64,000 bases of DNA from Glossina fuscipes. Lineage: Eukaryota > Arthropoda > Insecta > Diptera > Glossinidae. A program made the position numbers and the translations under genes. Numbering within the stretch: the stretch's first letter is position 1; each line of letters begins with the position of its first letter. The stretch spans positions 2,127,934 through 2,191,933 of the forward strand of contig NW_023998417.1 of assembly GCF_014805625.2 (NCBI RefSeq), in the 5' to 3' direction. The notes under the pieces were generated by a model. The model was not told the DNA's origin. It did no database searches and saw nothing but the letters and a program-made list of their open reading frames with translations. Positions 37,276 to 49,560 of the stretch are shown piece by piece.

Positions 37276-38281
37276 AATAAATTAGGCAATGCAAGCTATC
37301 GAATCTTGCAAGATTAGTATCTTTATATGCTTTTTAAGCCGACTTTATTAACATTACGTCAGAAGATTTTAATATTCAAATGCAAAAAGAAATTGAATCC
37401 AATAGCATTGATGATGAAAAAGGAGAAGATAATATACTAAGAACTTTGAAAATGAGCTAAGAAGCTTCAAAAGGCTTTGGATTCAAACAATTTAACATGT
37501 TTACTGTAATAATGAACACTGATGCATACTTTGAACTGAATATGCATACTTTAGATTTAACTATAACGTAAGGTACAAATTGAAAACGAACACTTTAGAG
37601 ACTCGAAAATAACATAACATATATTCTTGTGTTAACAAACAAAATTGTAGATTAAGTTGGAAGTTACATAATGTACGCATACATTGTAACTTTGTATTCT
37701 CACTTGTGACGCTCTCTCTTTGCATTTTTCTGCTTTTTTTCTTTTTTTTTCTTTCTCAAGAAAGTATGCAAACATTCAAATTGTGAACGCAAGAGGTAAA
37801 CATGTAAACAGTACTAAACATACGAATATGTTTAGATGTATGTATGAAGAAATGTTTACTTATGCTCATAATACTGAAATGATAATCCCAAATGAATAAA
37901 TATCTTAGAAAATAGTACCTGATGAGGACAACTTTTTTATATGTTCTTTAATAGCCTCAAACTTTCAGAAGGTTGTCTACGCTTAACGAATAAAGTCTAA
38001 TATAACTGGACTAATATGAGAGGTATTTTCTTAAAGAAATTTTTGGCTCGTTCATAATGAAATATGTAAATAATAGATTAAGTGCAATCTTATTGACGAC
38101 TTAATACTTATCTAAGAGGCTATTGAATGTTTATCAATTACAAGCAAATTTGTATTTTCATCACATGTTCATCACACATCCATATTCTTCATACGTCCTT
38201 GAGATTTTGCTTTTATTAGACCTTGTCAGCTTGTCAAAGATTTTCTTGCTGATCACTTTTAAATACTACAGAATTGCGGCA
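37276..38281. other. AT-rich non-coding stretch
   Basis: Nothing recognisable was found before the GC-rich island. Confidence 0.65.
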
Positions 38282-38580
38282 AGGGTTTAACGTGGGTTCC
38301 TGCCTGAAAGGCGTAACCCCCCACGGTGGCCCAAGCCACTTTAAGCGTACTACGCCCCCTGGCGAGTTAAACAATCCCCACAGAGTAGGGGCCTAAACAG
38401 CACCAGAGTCCAGAACGGTTTATTGTGTATGGAACAATAAACCCAAACCCACTCTGGTCAATGGCGAGGCCTAGCTGCACTCAATTGTTCCATTTTAGCT
38501 AGGAACTCGCCAACCACAACCACCACGAGTACTCCCCGAAGGGCCGCACCCAAGCACTCAGGACTCACAAATTGATCAAC
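38282..38580. other. GC-rich island with dense, nested inverted repeats (possible structured RNA or TE untranslated region)
   Basis: This ~300-bp segment is far richer in G and C than the rest of the window and has sharp edges. It has these perfect stems: GGGTT/AACCC (38294-38298/38315-38319) enclosing GCCT/AGGC; GTGGC/GCCAC (38326-38330/38335-38339); GCGT/ACGC (38345-38355); a long-range stem TGGCGAGTT/AACTCGCCA (38360-38368/38504-38512). Inside the last are CCCC/GGGG (38376-38391), ACCAGAGT/ACTCTGGT (38402-38409/38451-38458) capped by GGTTTATTG/CAATAAACC (38417-38425/38435-38443), and CCTAGCT/AGCTAGG (38470-38476/38497-38503). The last arm abuts the closing stem, which allows stacking. No long open frame crosses it. 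It could be the untranslated end of a non-LTR retrotransposon, a structured non-coding RNA, or a ribozyme-like element. The strand is undetermined. Confidence 0.6.
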
Positions 38581-41500
38581 GCTTGCATGGTTCGCATTGA
38601 ACTACTTTTTCAACTACTTTCCACTTTCCATATGGAATTTGAAAAGCCTTTATGTGAATAGCTATAGAGTAGCATATGGTCTTCTTTTAATATCTTTTTT
38701 CTTATAATACACTTAGATTAATTCCGTGCCTCTTATATACACAACGCATAAACCAACGAAAAGATGTATTTCGGTATCTTTTCGAATAACGTTAAATATT
38801 TGCTTTTGTTTCTTCGCAACATTTGCATCATTCTTCGCCACATTGCAGTGTTACCCTCAAGTGCCTGTCAAACTTATACTTTTCCATATATACAATGCAC
38901 ACCTGCATATCACGACATCACTGCGTGTAACGTCTCTTTTCCCTATCTACCTTACCGTATTTACATAAGTGAAAACTTCAACACTTTGTGTCAATTTCGA
39001 GCGCAAATTAAATTAATGCATTCCACAAAATGCAACAACTCCTTGAGGTGATATTGATCGTCAAGGTTGTTGTAACTTTGGTTTTTCTCTTTTTCTTTTT
39101 CTTTTGCTTTACACATTCACAGCCTCATAACAAGGCGATAATTAATGCAAGTTATCAGCATCTTTATCAACAGCATCAACGCCGTCATCACTATTGGCAG
39201 TATTATGGTTCTTGATAGTTGAGTTAGTGCGTTTTGTTGCTTACGAATTCGCTTTTATGGCCATTAAACGATGCCTTAATTAATCTTAGCATAATTTGCG
39301 GTTTATTGTTAACCTCTGTCAAACACCTAAAACACATTTATTGTTATTGTTATACATGCAACACGTTTGAAGATATAAATCAATTTATGGTAATTGGTAG
39401 AGAGGTCGTCACATTTAACTACTGGACTTTGAAATCAACCACAGCACCTTAACTTAAATCACTTTTTAATTATATTGTGAAGCTTGTGTTCACGTTTCGT
39501 GCGTAGCCTTAAGTTCTATTAATTTTTTTTTTTTGAAAGAATTTATGCTATAAATATTGGACGAAGAGCGAGAAAATAACATATAACTAAACACTTCGAT
39601 CTAAAGGAAGATAGACAAATATTATTCAAGCGTAGCTAGCATAGGCACTTACTTACAAACACTTAAGTTGAAGGGTATGACGACAGTAAGCTAAGATTTG
39701 AAAATGGAATAGAATGAAATCGAAAATATTCCGGTGTTTTCACATACTTCTCGCATGACCAAACTAGAAAATATCAGGACTTTTCACGTATATATTAGTG
39801 AATTTTCCCACAACGTTCGGTAATTCCCAGCTCATATATATGCAGTGTCCAACAAGAGATCCACATTATTTTTAGAAAATGTCAACTTTCTCGATATTTC
39901 GTGTCTTTTAGAGAATTCGTTTGCGAATGAAAAAACCAACACAGACATCCGAGTTTCGTTTCGGGAAGCACTACCGTTCAAGGTCAGCATTGGTTTGAAA
40001 GATGTTATGGCGGCTCGTTTCGATCGGAAATAACAATTCGTTGATAGCTTGCTGATTTTAAATACAGTCATTAGGACTCTGATGATGCTGCACACTATGA
40101 ATGAAAAAGATGTGGCTGCACTAGAAGAAAATTTTGAAAATTATTTTCCATCATAGGAAAGTGAAATTCTCACATCTAACCTAACATTGAATTAATTTTT
40201 TTCGAATAAATGTTGCGCCGGCTGCAAGGAGGAGAAGTGCAACAGTGTACCATAGCACTAATGAATAGCTACAGTGGCAAAATTGCATGAACTGTAATTC
40301 AAGTTGCTGCCAAATTCATCAGTTTCTTCGTACCTGCCCGCCCCCCCACCACCAATATTCTCGATCAGATCTTCACTCAAAAATGCTTGCTGGGTATGGC
40401 TTTTATGGAAAAAAAAATGTGAAATATGAAAGCATTATTGCATACGCTATTTTATTTATGAGTGCTTGTCTATGTCTAGGCTTGTTAGTAATCTATTGAC
40501 ATAAGCTAGTCTTAAAAGTATCGAGCTTTCCGATAGTCGCTCACTTTATTCCTTTTAAGTCATATTATATAACAGCAATATTAGCAACTAGCTCTCTATT
40601 ATTTTGACAATTACGTTCGATACTTGTTTGATTGCTTAAATTATATATCCATCATATATGGTATTCCTCCTAGATGGTGTGCTTCGTACAAATATATATA
40701 TATGCGAATGTTTGTAATCATTGCTGTAGTTTATGAAACATCAACAATTTAGTCATTATTCATACTTCAAAATGAAAGGCAACAATATGACAACAACATC
40801 AACGTCTGCCGTAACAGAAACAACAACACCTACTAGGTTTAAATAATATAGAACGGCTGCTTTGGACATGTTGGATGTATTTTGTAATGTATTTTAACAT
40901 TTAGAAAATAAGAAGAGAGCAGTGACAAACACCTATACTGCCGCCGGTAGATTATTTTGAATAAATATTAGTAATATATGTAATTAAAGTTTTAAAACTG
41001 CGAAAAAAAAGTAATGTATGATGAATAAAGTTTAGTTTCAAGAATACAATATAACTACCAATCGTTTAAATATATAAATAAGAAAGTTTTCAAACAACAA
41101 GTTCCAGAGATAATTAATATTTCTTGTATGTCATTGAACGAAAAGTGAGATGGAAACGTAATAAACTCATATTTCCAAGAATACCCGTCAGGTATACTTT
41201 TATTCACTATATAAACTCACCTTCATTTCACTTTAATCATCTGTACACCTCTTCGTTCATAGTTTTTGATTGCGATGCTCGCGAAAAGAACTCAAAAACT
41301 CAGCCCACATAAGCGCCAGCTATAGCCCAGTAGTGGTAAATTGCACCTAACAGATCAGAATAATTCAAAGTTTAACATAAACATATGCAAGAGTGGACTC
41401 TGTCTGAAGCAAAGATGAAAATTTGAGATAGGTCCTTATTAGTGCTTTTACCCCAGAAATCCGCTAAACCAAAGCACGTTATATGAAATGTGAACAATAA

Positions 41501-43559
41501 ACTTACGCATCCAATCTGCTTATAAACACTATTAAAACGGAAAAATCGAAACAATTGAACTGAAATTTATATATGTATATTTATATATATGTATATATGT
41601 ATATATGTGTATATATATATTGTTTCTTTTGTGTGCAACAATGCCACTTTCATATGCACATCACCAGATTTCATATGTTCGTACAATGAGTGCTTAATAT
41701 AATAACAACGCATTGCCATCATTTTCATATTCACGACAAAGCGGAATCAACATATCGCGTTTCTATCGCATCTATGTACAATAAAATGTAAGGTATGCGA
41801 TAGTTTCTGGTTTTTCTTTTCCTATTCGCAAGTTGCTGTTGTTGTTTTCTGCAAAAAACTTTACATATAAATCTTTATAATTTATCTCTGTGTCTACTGA
41901 CATGAATTTTATTTATGAACGCAGACGATATTTCGCAAATATCGTACCTTTGAAGCAAGAGCGATAAATAAAACACGCTAATAAGTTTCCTGTACAGGCT
42001 TTGCTTCGGTGCGGTTAAGGTTAATATTCATCGGGTCATTTCAATACCAGCGCTCTCGATAAGATTTACTAAATCTAACGTTCCGGCTGTAGTATCACAG
42101 GCAGCGTTATGTATATCATAAAGAATTTCTACTTAGTGGAAAATTTTGAATCGAAGCATTTACTGCTCTCCCTAAACAACAATAAGGTTGAATTAATAGT
42201 CTTTTAAGCCCTACATCCAAGTTAATGAAGTTTTTCTACTTAAGTTGCTCAGGCTATTCAAGTCCGCTTGTAAATGCTATTACAAGAGTATGAACATCTA
42301 CAAATTTTCAAAATTATATATCAGCTGATTTTGATCTTGATCGAAAGCATCGATTGTGTATCGATTGTAAATCTCAATACCGACATTCTGCGTTTGTAAT
42401 AAGTAGCTGGTTAGTTAACGTAGAAAAGCGTCAGTTAAATGCTTTATATATATATATAGACTACTTTGGATGCTGGTTAATTTCACATCAGCATCTTACT
42501 CAGAAAGATGAAACTCGTTAATCATAAAAATGATTCTTTCCTAATTTTCGTCTAATATATGATATGAAAGTAAGCCAGGCTTGACAATTGCCATAAACAC
42601 AATACCTGTTTGGCTTTTTTCTTCCAAGTGGTTAGCTACAAACATTAAAATGTCGGAAGTTACTACATTTCATGCAAATTCAATGGACTTGATATGATTT
42701 TGCTTACATTAAATTATAACATTATCGTTGACCATAACTTTCAAGAAATTTCAGTTAACTAGACAAGTGATTAATGCATCTTAGCTCAATACAAGATGCA
42801 ATGTTGTAGTAAAAAATCGTTATTCTCTCCATTAAATATCCATCTCACTACCATGAATATTTTTGAATACAAAATGGTGTCTGAATACAAATGGTGTCTT
42901 GTACATGTATGCACGATTTATTCTTTTCTCTTTCACACCACAGAACAAATTAGCTAAATAAAAATTGCTTTTGTTCTTCTTCCTCGACCAATGATCGTGA
43001 TGGTTAATGTTAGCGTTCGTTAATGGTTTCGTTAGTGCAGATAGTGGTAGTGTGTTGTGATAAAAGTTTTACCGCATTTTTTTTTCTTTTTTTTTTTTAC
43101 TTGCACAAAGCATTTATTTCATACTCTATTTTTAATATTTACACAAATTTTCTAAAAAAAAAAAAAAAAGCTTTAAACAGTGAAATAAAGGAAATTGCTG
43201 TCTTATGAATTTATGTAAAATTATGTATGCTTAAGAAAGTTTCATTTTCATTCTCGCCTAAAAGAGTTCTTACACATACGAATATTCAGACCAGCATACT
43301 TTCCACTACTTTGCAATTGTGACGAAGATTTTTCTTAAAAAGGATCAAAATAAACGGCAAAAAATGTGTATATATAGTCAGCACAGCACGATTGCTAAAT
43401 ACCCTACTTGGCTTAACACTTAACAATTGGATGCTTCACATGCCAAATTGATTAACTCCATAAAACAAGAAGTTGTAAAAAATGAGAAAATATTATAAAT
43501 AAATTATTTATTATTCAGTGGCCAAAGCGATTTTGTCATTTAGTAGTGTTCATACTTAT
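38581..43559. other. AT-rich non-coding stretch
   Basis: No gene was recognised. Open frames at 38726-39051 and 39832-40095 lie in slightly less AT-rich DNA (the latter is open on both strands) but show no domain. There is a small tandem duplication of 17-18 bp at about 42863-42898 (GAATACAAA(A)TGGTGTCT twice) and (TA)-rich repeats near 41570-41620. Confidence 0.6.
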
Positions 43560-44290
43560 TATTAGAGAAAATCATTTTGAGGAGTTAATGAAGTGCTTTG
43601 ATATTAATATGTAATGAAAATCCAAAAATGGAGTTAATCTATTTGGCAAGAGAAGCATCCAATTCTTATTTTTGCCATAGGACACAAAAATGACACACTT
43701 TTTTTATAAGAACCTACTATTATGGGTACATTTTCATTGAATGAAAGTCAGACTTTTCTGTTCTAAAAAACAAAAAATTCTCCTGAAACTCCTTATATAG
43801 GTTAAGATACAACAATAGGCATACGTAATCCAAATTTTGTGGAGTTAATTTTTACATCAAATTGTTTTTATGGGTTAATTTTCATCATAACGCATTGGAA
43901 TGTAGATTTTTCTGCCCTATAAAGAGACAATTTTCATGAAACTCCTTGCATAGGAAACGATCCAAAAAATGGGCCGAAATGGTCCAAATTTAGAACAATT
44001 GCGATCACTATTTTCATCATAATCTATTGAAAATTAGATCTCTGTTGTCACATGAACTTTAGTTTTCATTATATGGGGAGTGGTCGGAAAAGTGGATCAA
44101 TCCAAGCGATTTTTAATAGCGTCCGTTCTTTAGCCTAAATATGCTAGTGTACCGAATTTCGTTGAATTGTCTCAAAAATTTGTACCAATAACTTGGACTC
44201 ATTGCACGGACAGATGGACAGATAGGCTTAAACAATGCTTCTAAATCGAACAGTATAATAAAAACTGGATCAATGTTAACCGCTCCCCCA
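43560..44290 (+). mobile_element. Dispersed repeat, DINE-like family 2 (copy 2), internally repeated
   Basis: The last ~390 bp is collinear with 4010-4410. The 5' part adds related modules: 'TGAAACTCCTT(A/G)(T/C)ATAGG' occurs at about 43790 and 43930, and 'ATTTTCAT(C/T)' followed by 'GAAA/GAAT..TAGA(T/C)TTTTCTG'-type blocks occur up to three times. The copy therefore seems to have expanded by internal tandem duplication. It ends near the ACGGACAGATGGACAGATAGG and ATCGAACAGTATAATAAAA landmarks. There is no coding capacity. Confidence 0.6.
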
Positions 44291-44490
44291 TGTTACATAC
44301 GGAAAGTAAACTTTAATTTGCGAAAGGGCGTGATTTTTATTATATAATTCGATAATAGTTCCAAATTCATATAAAAAAAGGATCCAATTTTTGTGTTCTA
44401 TAGCAAAAATAAGAAATTTAATCGTCCGCCTAGCCCGACTAATAGTAAGTACTTTTCGTTGATTTTTTACTCAATATTGAAAGAATTGAT

Positions 44491-44496
44491 TGAGAG

Positions 44497-44549
<53 letters not shown>
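44491..44549. repeat. (GA)n microsatellite
   Basis: About 29 GA units with one CG interruption near the start. Confidence 0.97.
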
Positions 44550-44553
<4 letters not shown>

Positions 44554-46819
44554 ATAACAAAGCTTAAACGAAATGCAAAATTAAGAAAATTTAATTTTCT
44601 TTTGTTTTATCCTCACCGAAAAATTTCAAAAATAATTGCTGTTCATTTTGGTCGCGGCACAAATTCCTTTACGTATTCTTTAGTCGGCCGTGTCATGTGA
44701 TGATGGTAATGGTTATTGCGGGTGATGCTTAAAGGAACAGAAATATCGGTTTAAAGTGCGCTAATTTTATTTTTTTTTTTTTTTTTAATTGTTAAGAATA
44801 TATGCGTACGTTTATTTACAGTTACGTATATGCACGTGCGGGATTACGTTGCGGTTGAAATATTTTGCTGAAGTATTTTTCGTGTATGTTTGGGTGCGGT
44901 TTTCTGTACACATAGCATATGTTTGTTTATATGTTTTTCCGCTAGGTCAGGCATACTGAATTTGTTGGTTTCGTTGTATTATTCTCGTTCGGCGAAGTTG
45001 GTTATGTGCTCTGCATAATAATAAATTTTTTTTTTTGGCGACTATTTTATAGATTTCAGCTATGAATTTATTTATATTTTTTGCTCCGATCAATAAAAAA
45101 AAAAAAAAATGTTTGCATTAAACAGTATACGTGTCCTTAAGTTTAACTTGCTTTTCACCATTATCGCAAATGTTAAGGAAAAACAAATCAGTATATTATA
45201 GTCGTCGCAGTCGCATTCTTGATAATTATCTAATTATATTTGTGTCAATATTTGGGAAACTACAGTTGTTACATTGTTGTCATTAGACGAAAACTTACAC
45301 TGGCTAGAGTTGAACAATAAACTCCGCCATCCATCATCATTATTATTGTTTTTGTTCAATCTGTTGGATAATAATCACATCCAACTTAGGGATTACAGAC
45401 TGGACTGAGATATATCTCAGGTTAGAGAGAAAAAGGCAACGGAGGACTGTTCAAGCGACATCAGAACTAAGTTTTTCTGGTTGAAAGATGAAGGCTGCGG
45501 TTTATAGCATAAAAATACCGAAATCAAACCCAGAATAGAATATAATAAGAAATTCTGCAAATATTCATGAACTTGAAAACTGATTGATACTAAAAGATCC
45601 TTCGGATCTTTGCTGAACAAAGAGATGGGAAAACTACATTGACATCGCCGTCTACGAAATAACTAACTAGATCGATAGTCATGCGACACGGTATCTATAT
45701 ACCTCCTTGAACGATGCAGGGAGCGTGAACCCCTCTTATCCGACTAGCGACAGGTCTGCGTAAAAAGCGCTGCCTCCACTAGGCTATTCGAATATTCTAC
45801 TTGGACGTAACTTGGCCGAAAACAATTTTAGTTCGCGATCGCTGTAGGAAAGGCAGTGCACACCAGACCCAAAAATCAATTTACTTGCTTTTGTGACAAA
45901 CTTCAGGGGACTATCAAGAAGAGCTTAACCAAAGAATAAATGTCATCGAAGAATCGTTTCCTATTACGGTTTCCCATTCACTTAAAACATTTTTAACCCA
46001 TTTCGATTTAGTTTATGTAGCGAATCTACATTAATAGTTGTAGTGAGGCAAAGCTCAATCTGATAGTGGGCTTAATCCTTATATGAATGCCTTTGAATAT
46101 AACAACAACAGTTTAAATGCATTGTTTTTGGATTTGGCATAGATCTAAAACTGTATTTTTCAAGACAGCCTACAATTAATGAAAATCCTTGCGATTTCTG
46201 TTCAATTTCTTAGAGCGGTGACTATCCAAGACTCAAACTTAAAACGAACATAACTTTTCTTTCTTTTCTTTTTTAAAACAGCTCAACGTTATGGAACAAT
46301 AACAATTTAAGTTAAGAGTGAAAATAGTTTCGAAGCAATGAATACAAAAAAATTTATTTATGCTTGAAACTGTTCGAAGGAATCTGAGCTTTAGGTTTGG
46401 CCACATTTTGCTTACAATTCGTACGCAAGTATAGCAAATAACTAAAATCTCCTCGGGCTGCCAGTCAGCCAGAAAAATTGATAAACGTAAGAATGAATAT
46501 ATTGTTTGTATAATTGTTTGCATATGCAATTCTATAGTGTGCGGTTGATTGTTAGCAAAAGTTTTCCGCAAATTTGTGGACTTTCTTTTGCGACTTACTT
46601 CTGACAATCTGGTGGACATTTCAACATTTATTTGTATGTACACCTATAATACACACATAACTACAAAAATCAGAAACTTTCTTCCTTTGCCTATCTTTAG
46701 ATGTATGAATTTTACACTTGTTAACTTTTCTTCTATGTCTCTTACTCTTTTTGTTTTCCTTTTTTCATATTTTTTTTTTTTTTGTAAAAATAAATTGTTG
46801 CTTTTTATCGTTTCTTCAA

Positions 46820-46850
<31 letters not shown>

Positions 46851-48849
46851 AGTGTTTGCATATGCAATCAAGAGACGTACAACATTTATTTTATGCTTAC
46901 ATATATACGGTTCTTAATGACACAGTTGCAATTGTTGTCATGGTAATCGACGTCGACTTTGTCATCATTGCTGTTGTGATAGTTGTTAAGAGCATAGTCC
47001 TATAGCTATCTTACAAACCACTCAAAAGTTTTACTTGCTTTTTCTTTTCATCTTCTTTAGGCAATTCATGTTAAGTGAACTCTTAAGGTTTATCCTACAG
47101 CACAGTCGTTAGTGGTTCGTTTCCAGTTTAAACCATAAGTAGTTGGACGCATTCGTATATAGGAATTTATACATATATATATATATATATTTGTCTCCGT
47201 TTTTCTAGAAACATTTGTAATTTGGAAAACATATAATATCTGGCCGGCCGCTGGCAAAACATATATACAAACATAAATGCATTCTCTATCATTTTTTCTT
47301 TATACTTTCAAAATTGTAATAATTGTGAAGTTCCATTAAATATCTTTCTGTATTTTTTTTTAAATTACACACATATATACGAACAAAAAGCTTTACTTGA
47401 TGCTCCACTAGTATAATAAGAGCACACTTAAAACAATGAAAAATGTAATATACTTCAGTGAAATTGCAATCGGTTCCATTAATTTCAACATTATTGATTT
47501 TTGTTCGTGTGTGTTGATCGTTTCTGTTTATTTGGTTACTGAAAAGGTTTTTGCTAAGATTTTCTGGATTTTCTGGATTTTAGACCATTTTTTCATGCAA
47601 CTCGTGAGTACCGGAATTTTTCCCTCGTTGGAAAAATTTACCTTTCACTAAGATACTACCGCGGTAAGCCTCGGTGGCTATTCCAAGCTTAATAAAAACC
47701 TTAATGCCCTTTTTCCCCAATTTCCTTTCATTAATTGACTTATGTCACTAACTAAAAAACATAGTTCGAATGATAAAGAAAGTGGTGCTATTGCCTACAA
47801 AGAACTTAGGGGGTAAAAATTAAAATTTATATGCCTGTACTTAACTTCAATGACCTATCGCCAGTGGTCATCAGACATTCTTCTTTCAAAATATCCCTAA
47901 TTCGGCACCTATAGCGTGCAATCTTAGCAGATGAGTACGGTGATGTTTTACCTAATCGGCGATTCGATCCAGAATGAAGAGGATGTGCAGTATTCTTCTT
48001 CACTATGTCTTTATTCGAAATCGCATGGCATTGCCCAATCACACACAAACACATGCAAGATCATATATAGTTGCCGGACATATTTCGAATGTAATGTTCC
48101 CTTTCCTTTCATTCTTGCTTGGACTGTTCTTACTTATTAAAGCTTCCCTATAACATTCACATGAGGATAATAAACTGCTTGCTATAGAAAAATATGATGG
48201 GAAAGTAAAATATGCTTAGTCTACTCTAAATATATACGAATAGCCTACAATTACAAAAACAATCAAAACAATTCCTGCGACTTTGTTCCTTACACACTCA
48301 ATGTGTGTGTTATGTTATTTTAATATAAAGTAATAAATGTATAGCATCTCAGATCTCAGGTCATTATTTCAGGTCTCTATTTATATAGAGAAGTTTTAGC
48401 TTGTATTAGAATTCCAAAACAATTGCTAGACTTTGTATGTCATAAGCAACAATGGCAAAAACTTGTTAGATGTAATTTAATCCTTGACAGATTTCCATAT
48501 TTTTAGCTTCTTTTCTCCTTATCTGTCAGTCGCCACTAGGTTTGCAGTTATAATGAGAAGATTTTTTTTTACTGAGGCGCGAAGAGAATAATAGCTGTAA
48601 GAGCACACTTTAGATATAACAAATTCAGCTCACACTTCTGAATTCTATAACGAATGAACGTACAGTTTGAATTTATTAAATCGATTCTGATTCTGCAAGC
48701 GATGATGAACTTAGATTCCTAAAGTGTATTTTTTTCCCAATTATAAAAACTTTTCTTGTGCAGCTCTCGGAGATGTTTACTTTTTGTCAGTCATCAACAG
48801 CATAAGTGAACTGAGCGATCGAAATAGTCACCTAATTTAAATAGAATAA
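44550..48849. other. AT-rich non-coding stretch
   Basis: No gene was recognised. The 134-codon minus-strand frame at 46239-46643 is AT-rich, low in complexity at both ends and without a known motif. (TA)n runs at 46822-46850. The piece 45640-46110 is less AT-rich and ends in an AAC repeat, which may be an old retroelement tail. Confidence 0.6.
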
Positions 48850-48854
48850 CGTTT

Positions 48855-49560
48855 TGGGATTTCCTCGCTTTTATCCATTGATCATAAACTTCGACTAACT
48901 CCAATTTGCTCGTTGAACATTCTGTGAAGAGAGCTAGATTAGTGCTAGGCTTTATTAAACGCTGGTCGAAGAAGTTTGAGGACCCGTATGTGACGATAAG
49001 ATTATATCTACGACCTGCACTAGAACACGCCTCGATCTTTGTGTCGTTGCCATGTGAATTCCATAGAATTTTTGCAGAAGCAGTTCCAACAGTTTGCTGT
49101 AAGAACTTTAGGTTGGCATCTGCGTGTCCCTTTACCTCTTTATGAAAGTACGTTGCTACTTACATGTCTGCAGTCACTCGAGAAACGTAGGGTGGTATTA
49201 AATATCGCTTTCGTGGTAAAGTTAATGAACGGCGTCATCGACTTATCGATTTTGTTAAATGAGATCAATTTTAATATTCCTATCCATCCAACAGGGAACT
49301 TTCTTTTTATAAAATTTAGTCAATGCAGGGTAAATTATAAACTTTTTAACTTCCTTAGGATCCTCCGTAATGATTTAAAGCAAGCAGATGCAGTTTTCTT
49401 ATCGGATCATGTTGCTTCCATTAAGACTACTCTCTTCTTAATGATCGTGTACTGACCGTGACGTTGTACTTAAATTGTGTTTATGAAGCCCTGCTTTAAC
49501 GTAATGGCTTTTAGATAAATTCCAAACTTATCGATTATATTAAAAAAAACAAATTTCACT
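48855..49560 (+). pseudogene. 3' end of a Jockey-type non-LTR retrotransposon (reverse transcriptase ORF2)
   Basis: The plus strand encodes the region downstream of the reverse transcriptase catalytic core. It starts with VKRARLVLGFIKRWSKKF and DPYVTIRLYL, then shifts frame by +1 near 49040-49080 and continues CHVNSIEFLQKQFQQFAVRT, LGWHLRVPLPLYESTLLLTC, LEKRRVVLNIAFVVKLMNGV and INFNIP, with a stop at 49453-49455. LINE ORF2 proteins of insects have the same order (LGFIKRW, RTLGW, YESR..LL, L..RR......F..KLL.G, INF.VP). The copy is 5'-truncated, as is usual for LINEs, and frameshifted, so it is dead. A poly(A)-like run follows at about 49545-49555. Confidence 0.85.

Noticed and set aside
36864..37285. 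Serine/leucine-rich open frames of more than 100 codons
   Set aside because: They are produced entirely by the (TC)n repeat, cross the N gap and have no start context or domain.
46239..46643. 134-codon minus-strand open frame
   Set aside because: AT-rich, random composition, no recognised motif, and it runs into a lysine/phenylalanine low-complexity end. Frames of this length occur by chance at this base composition and window size.
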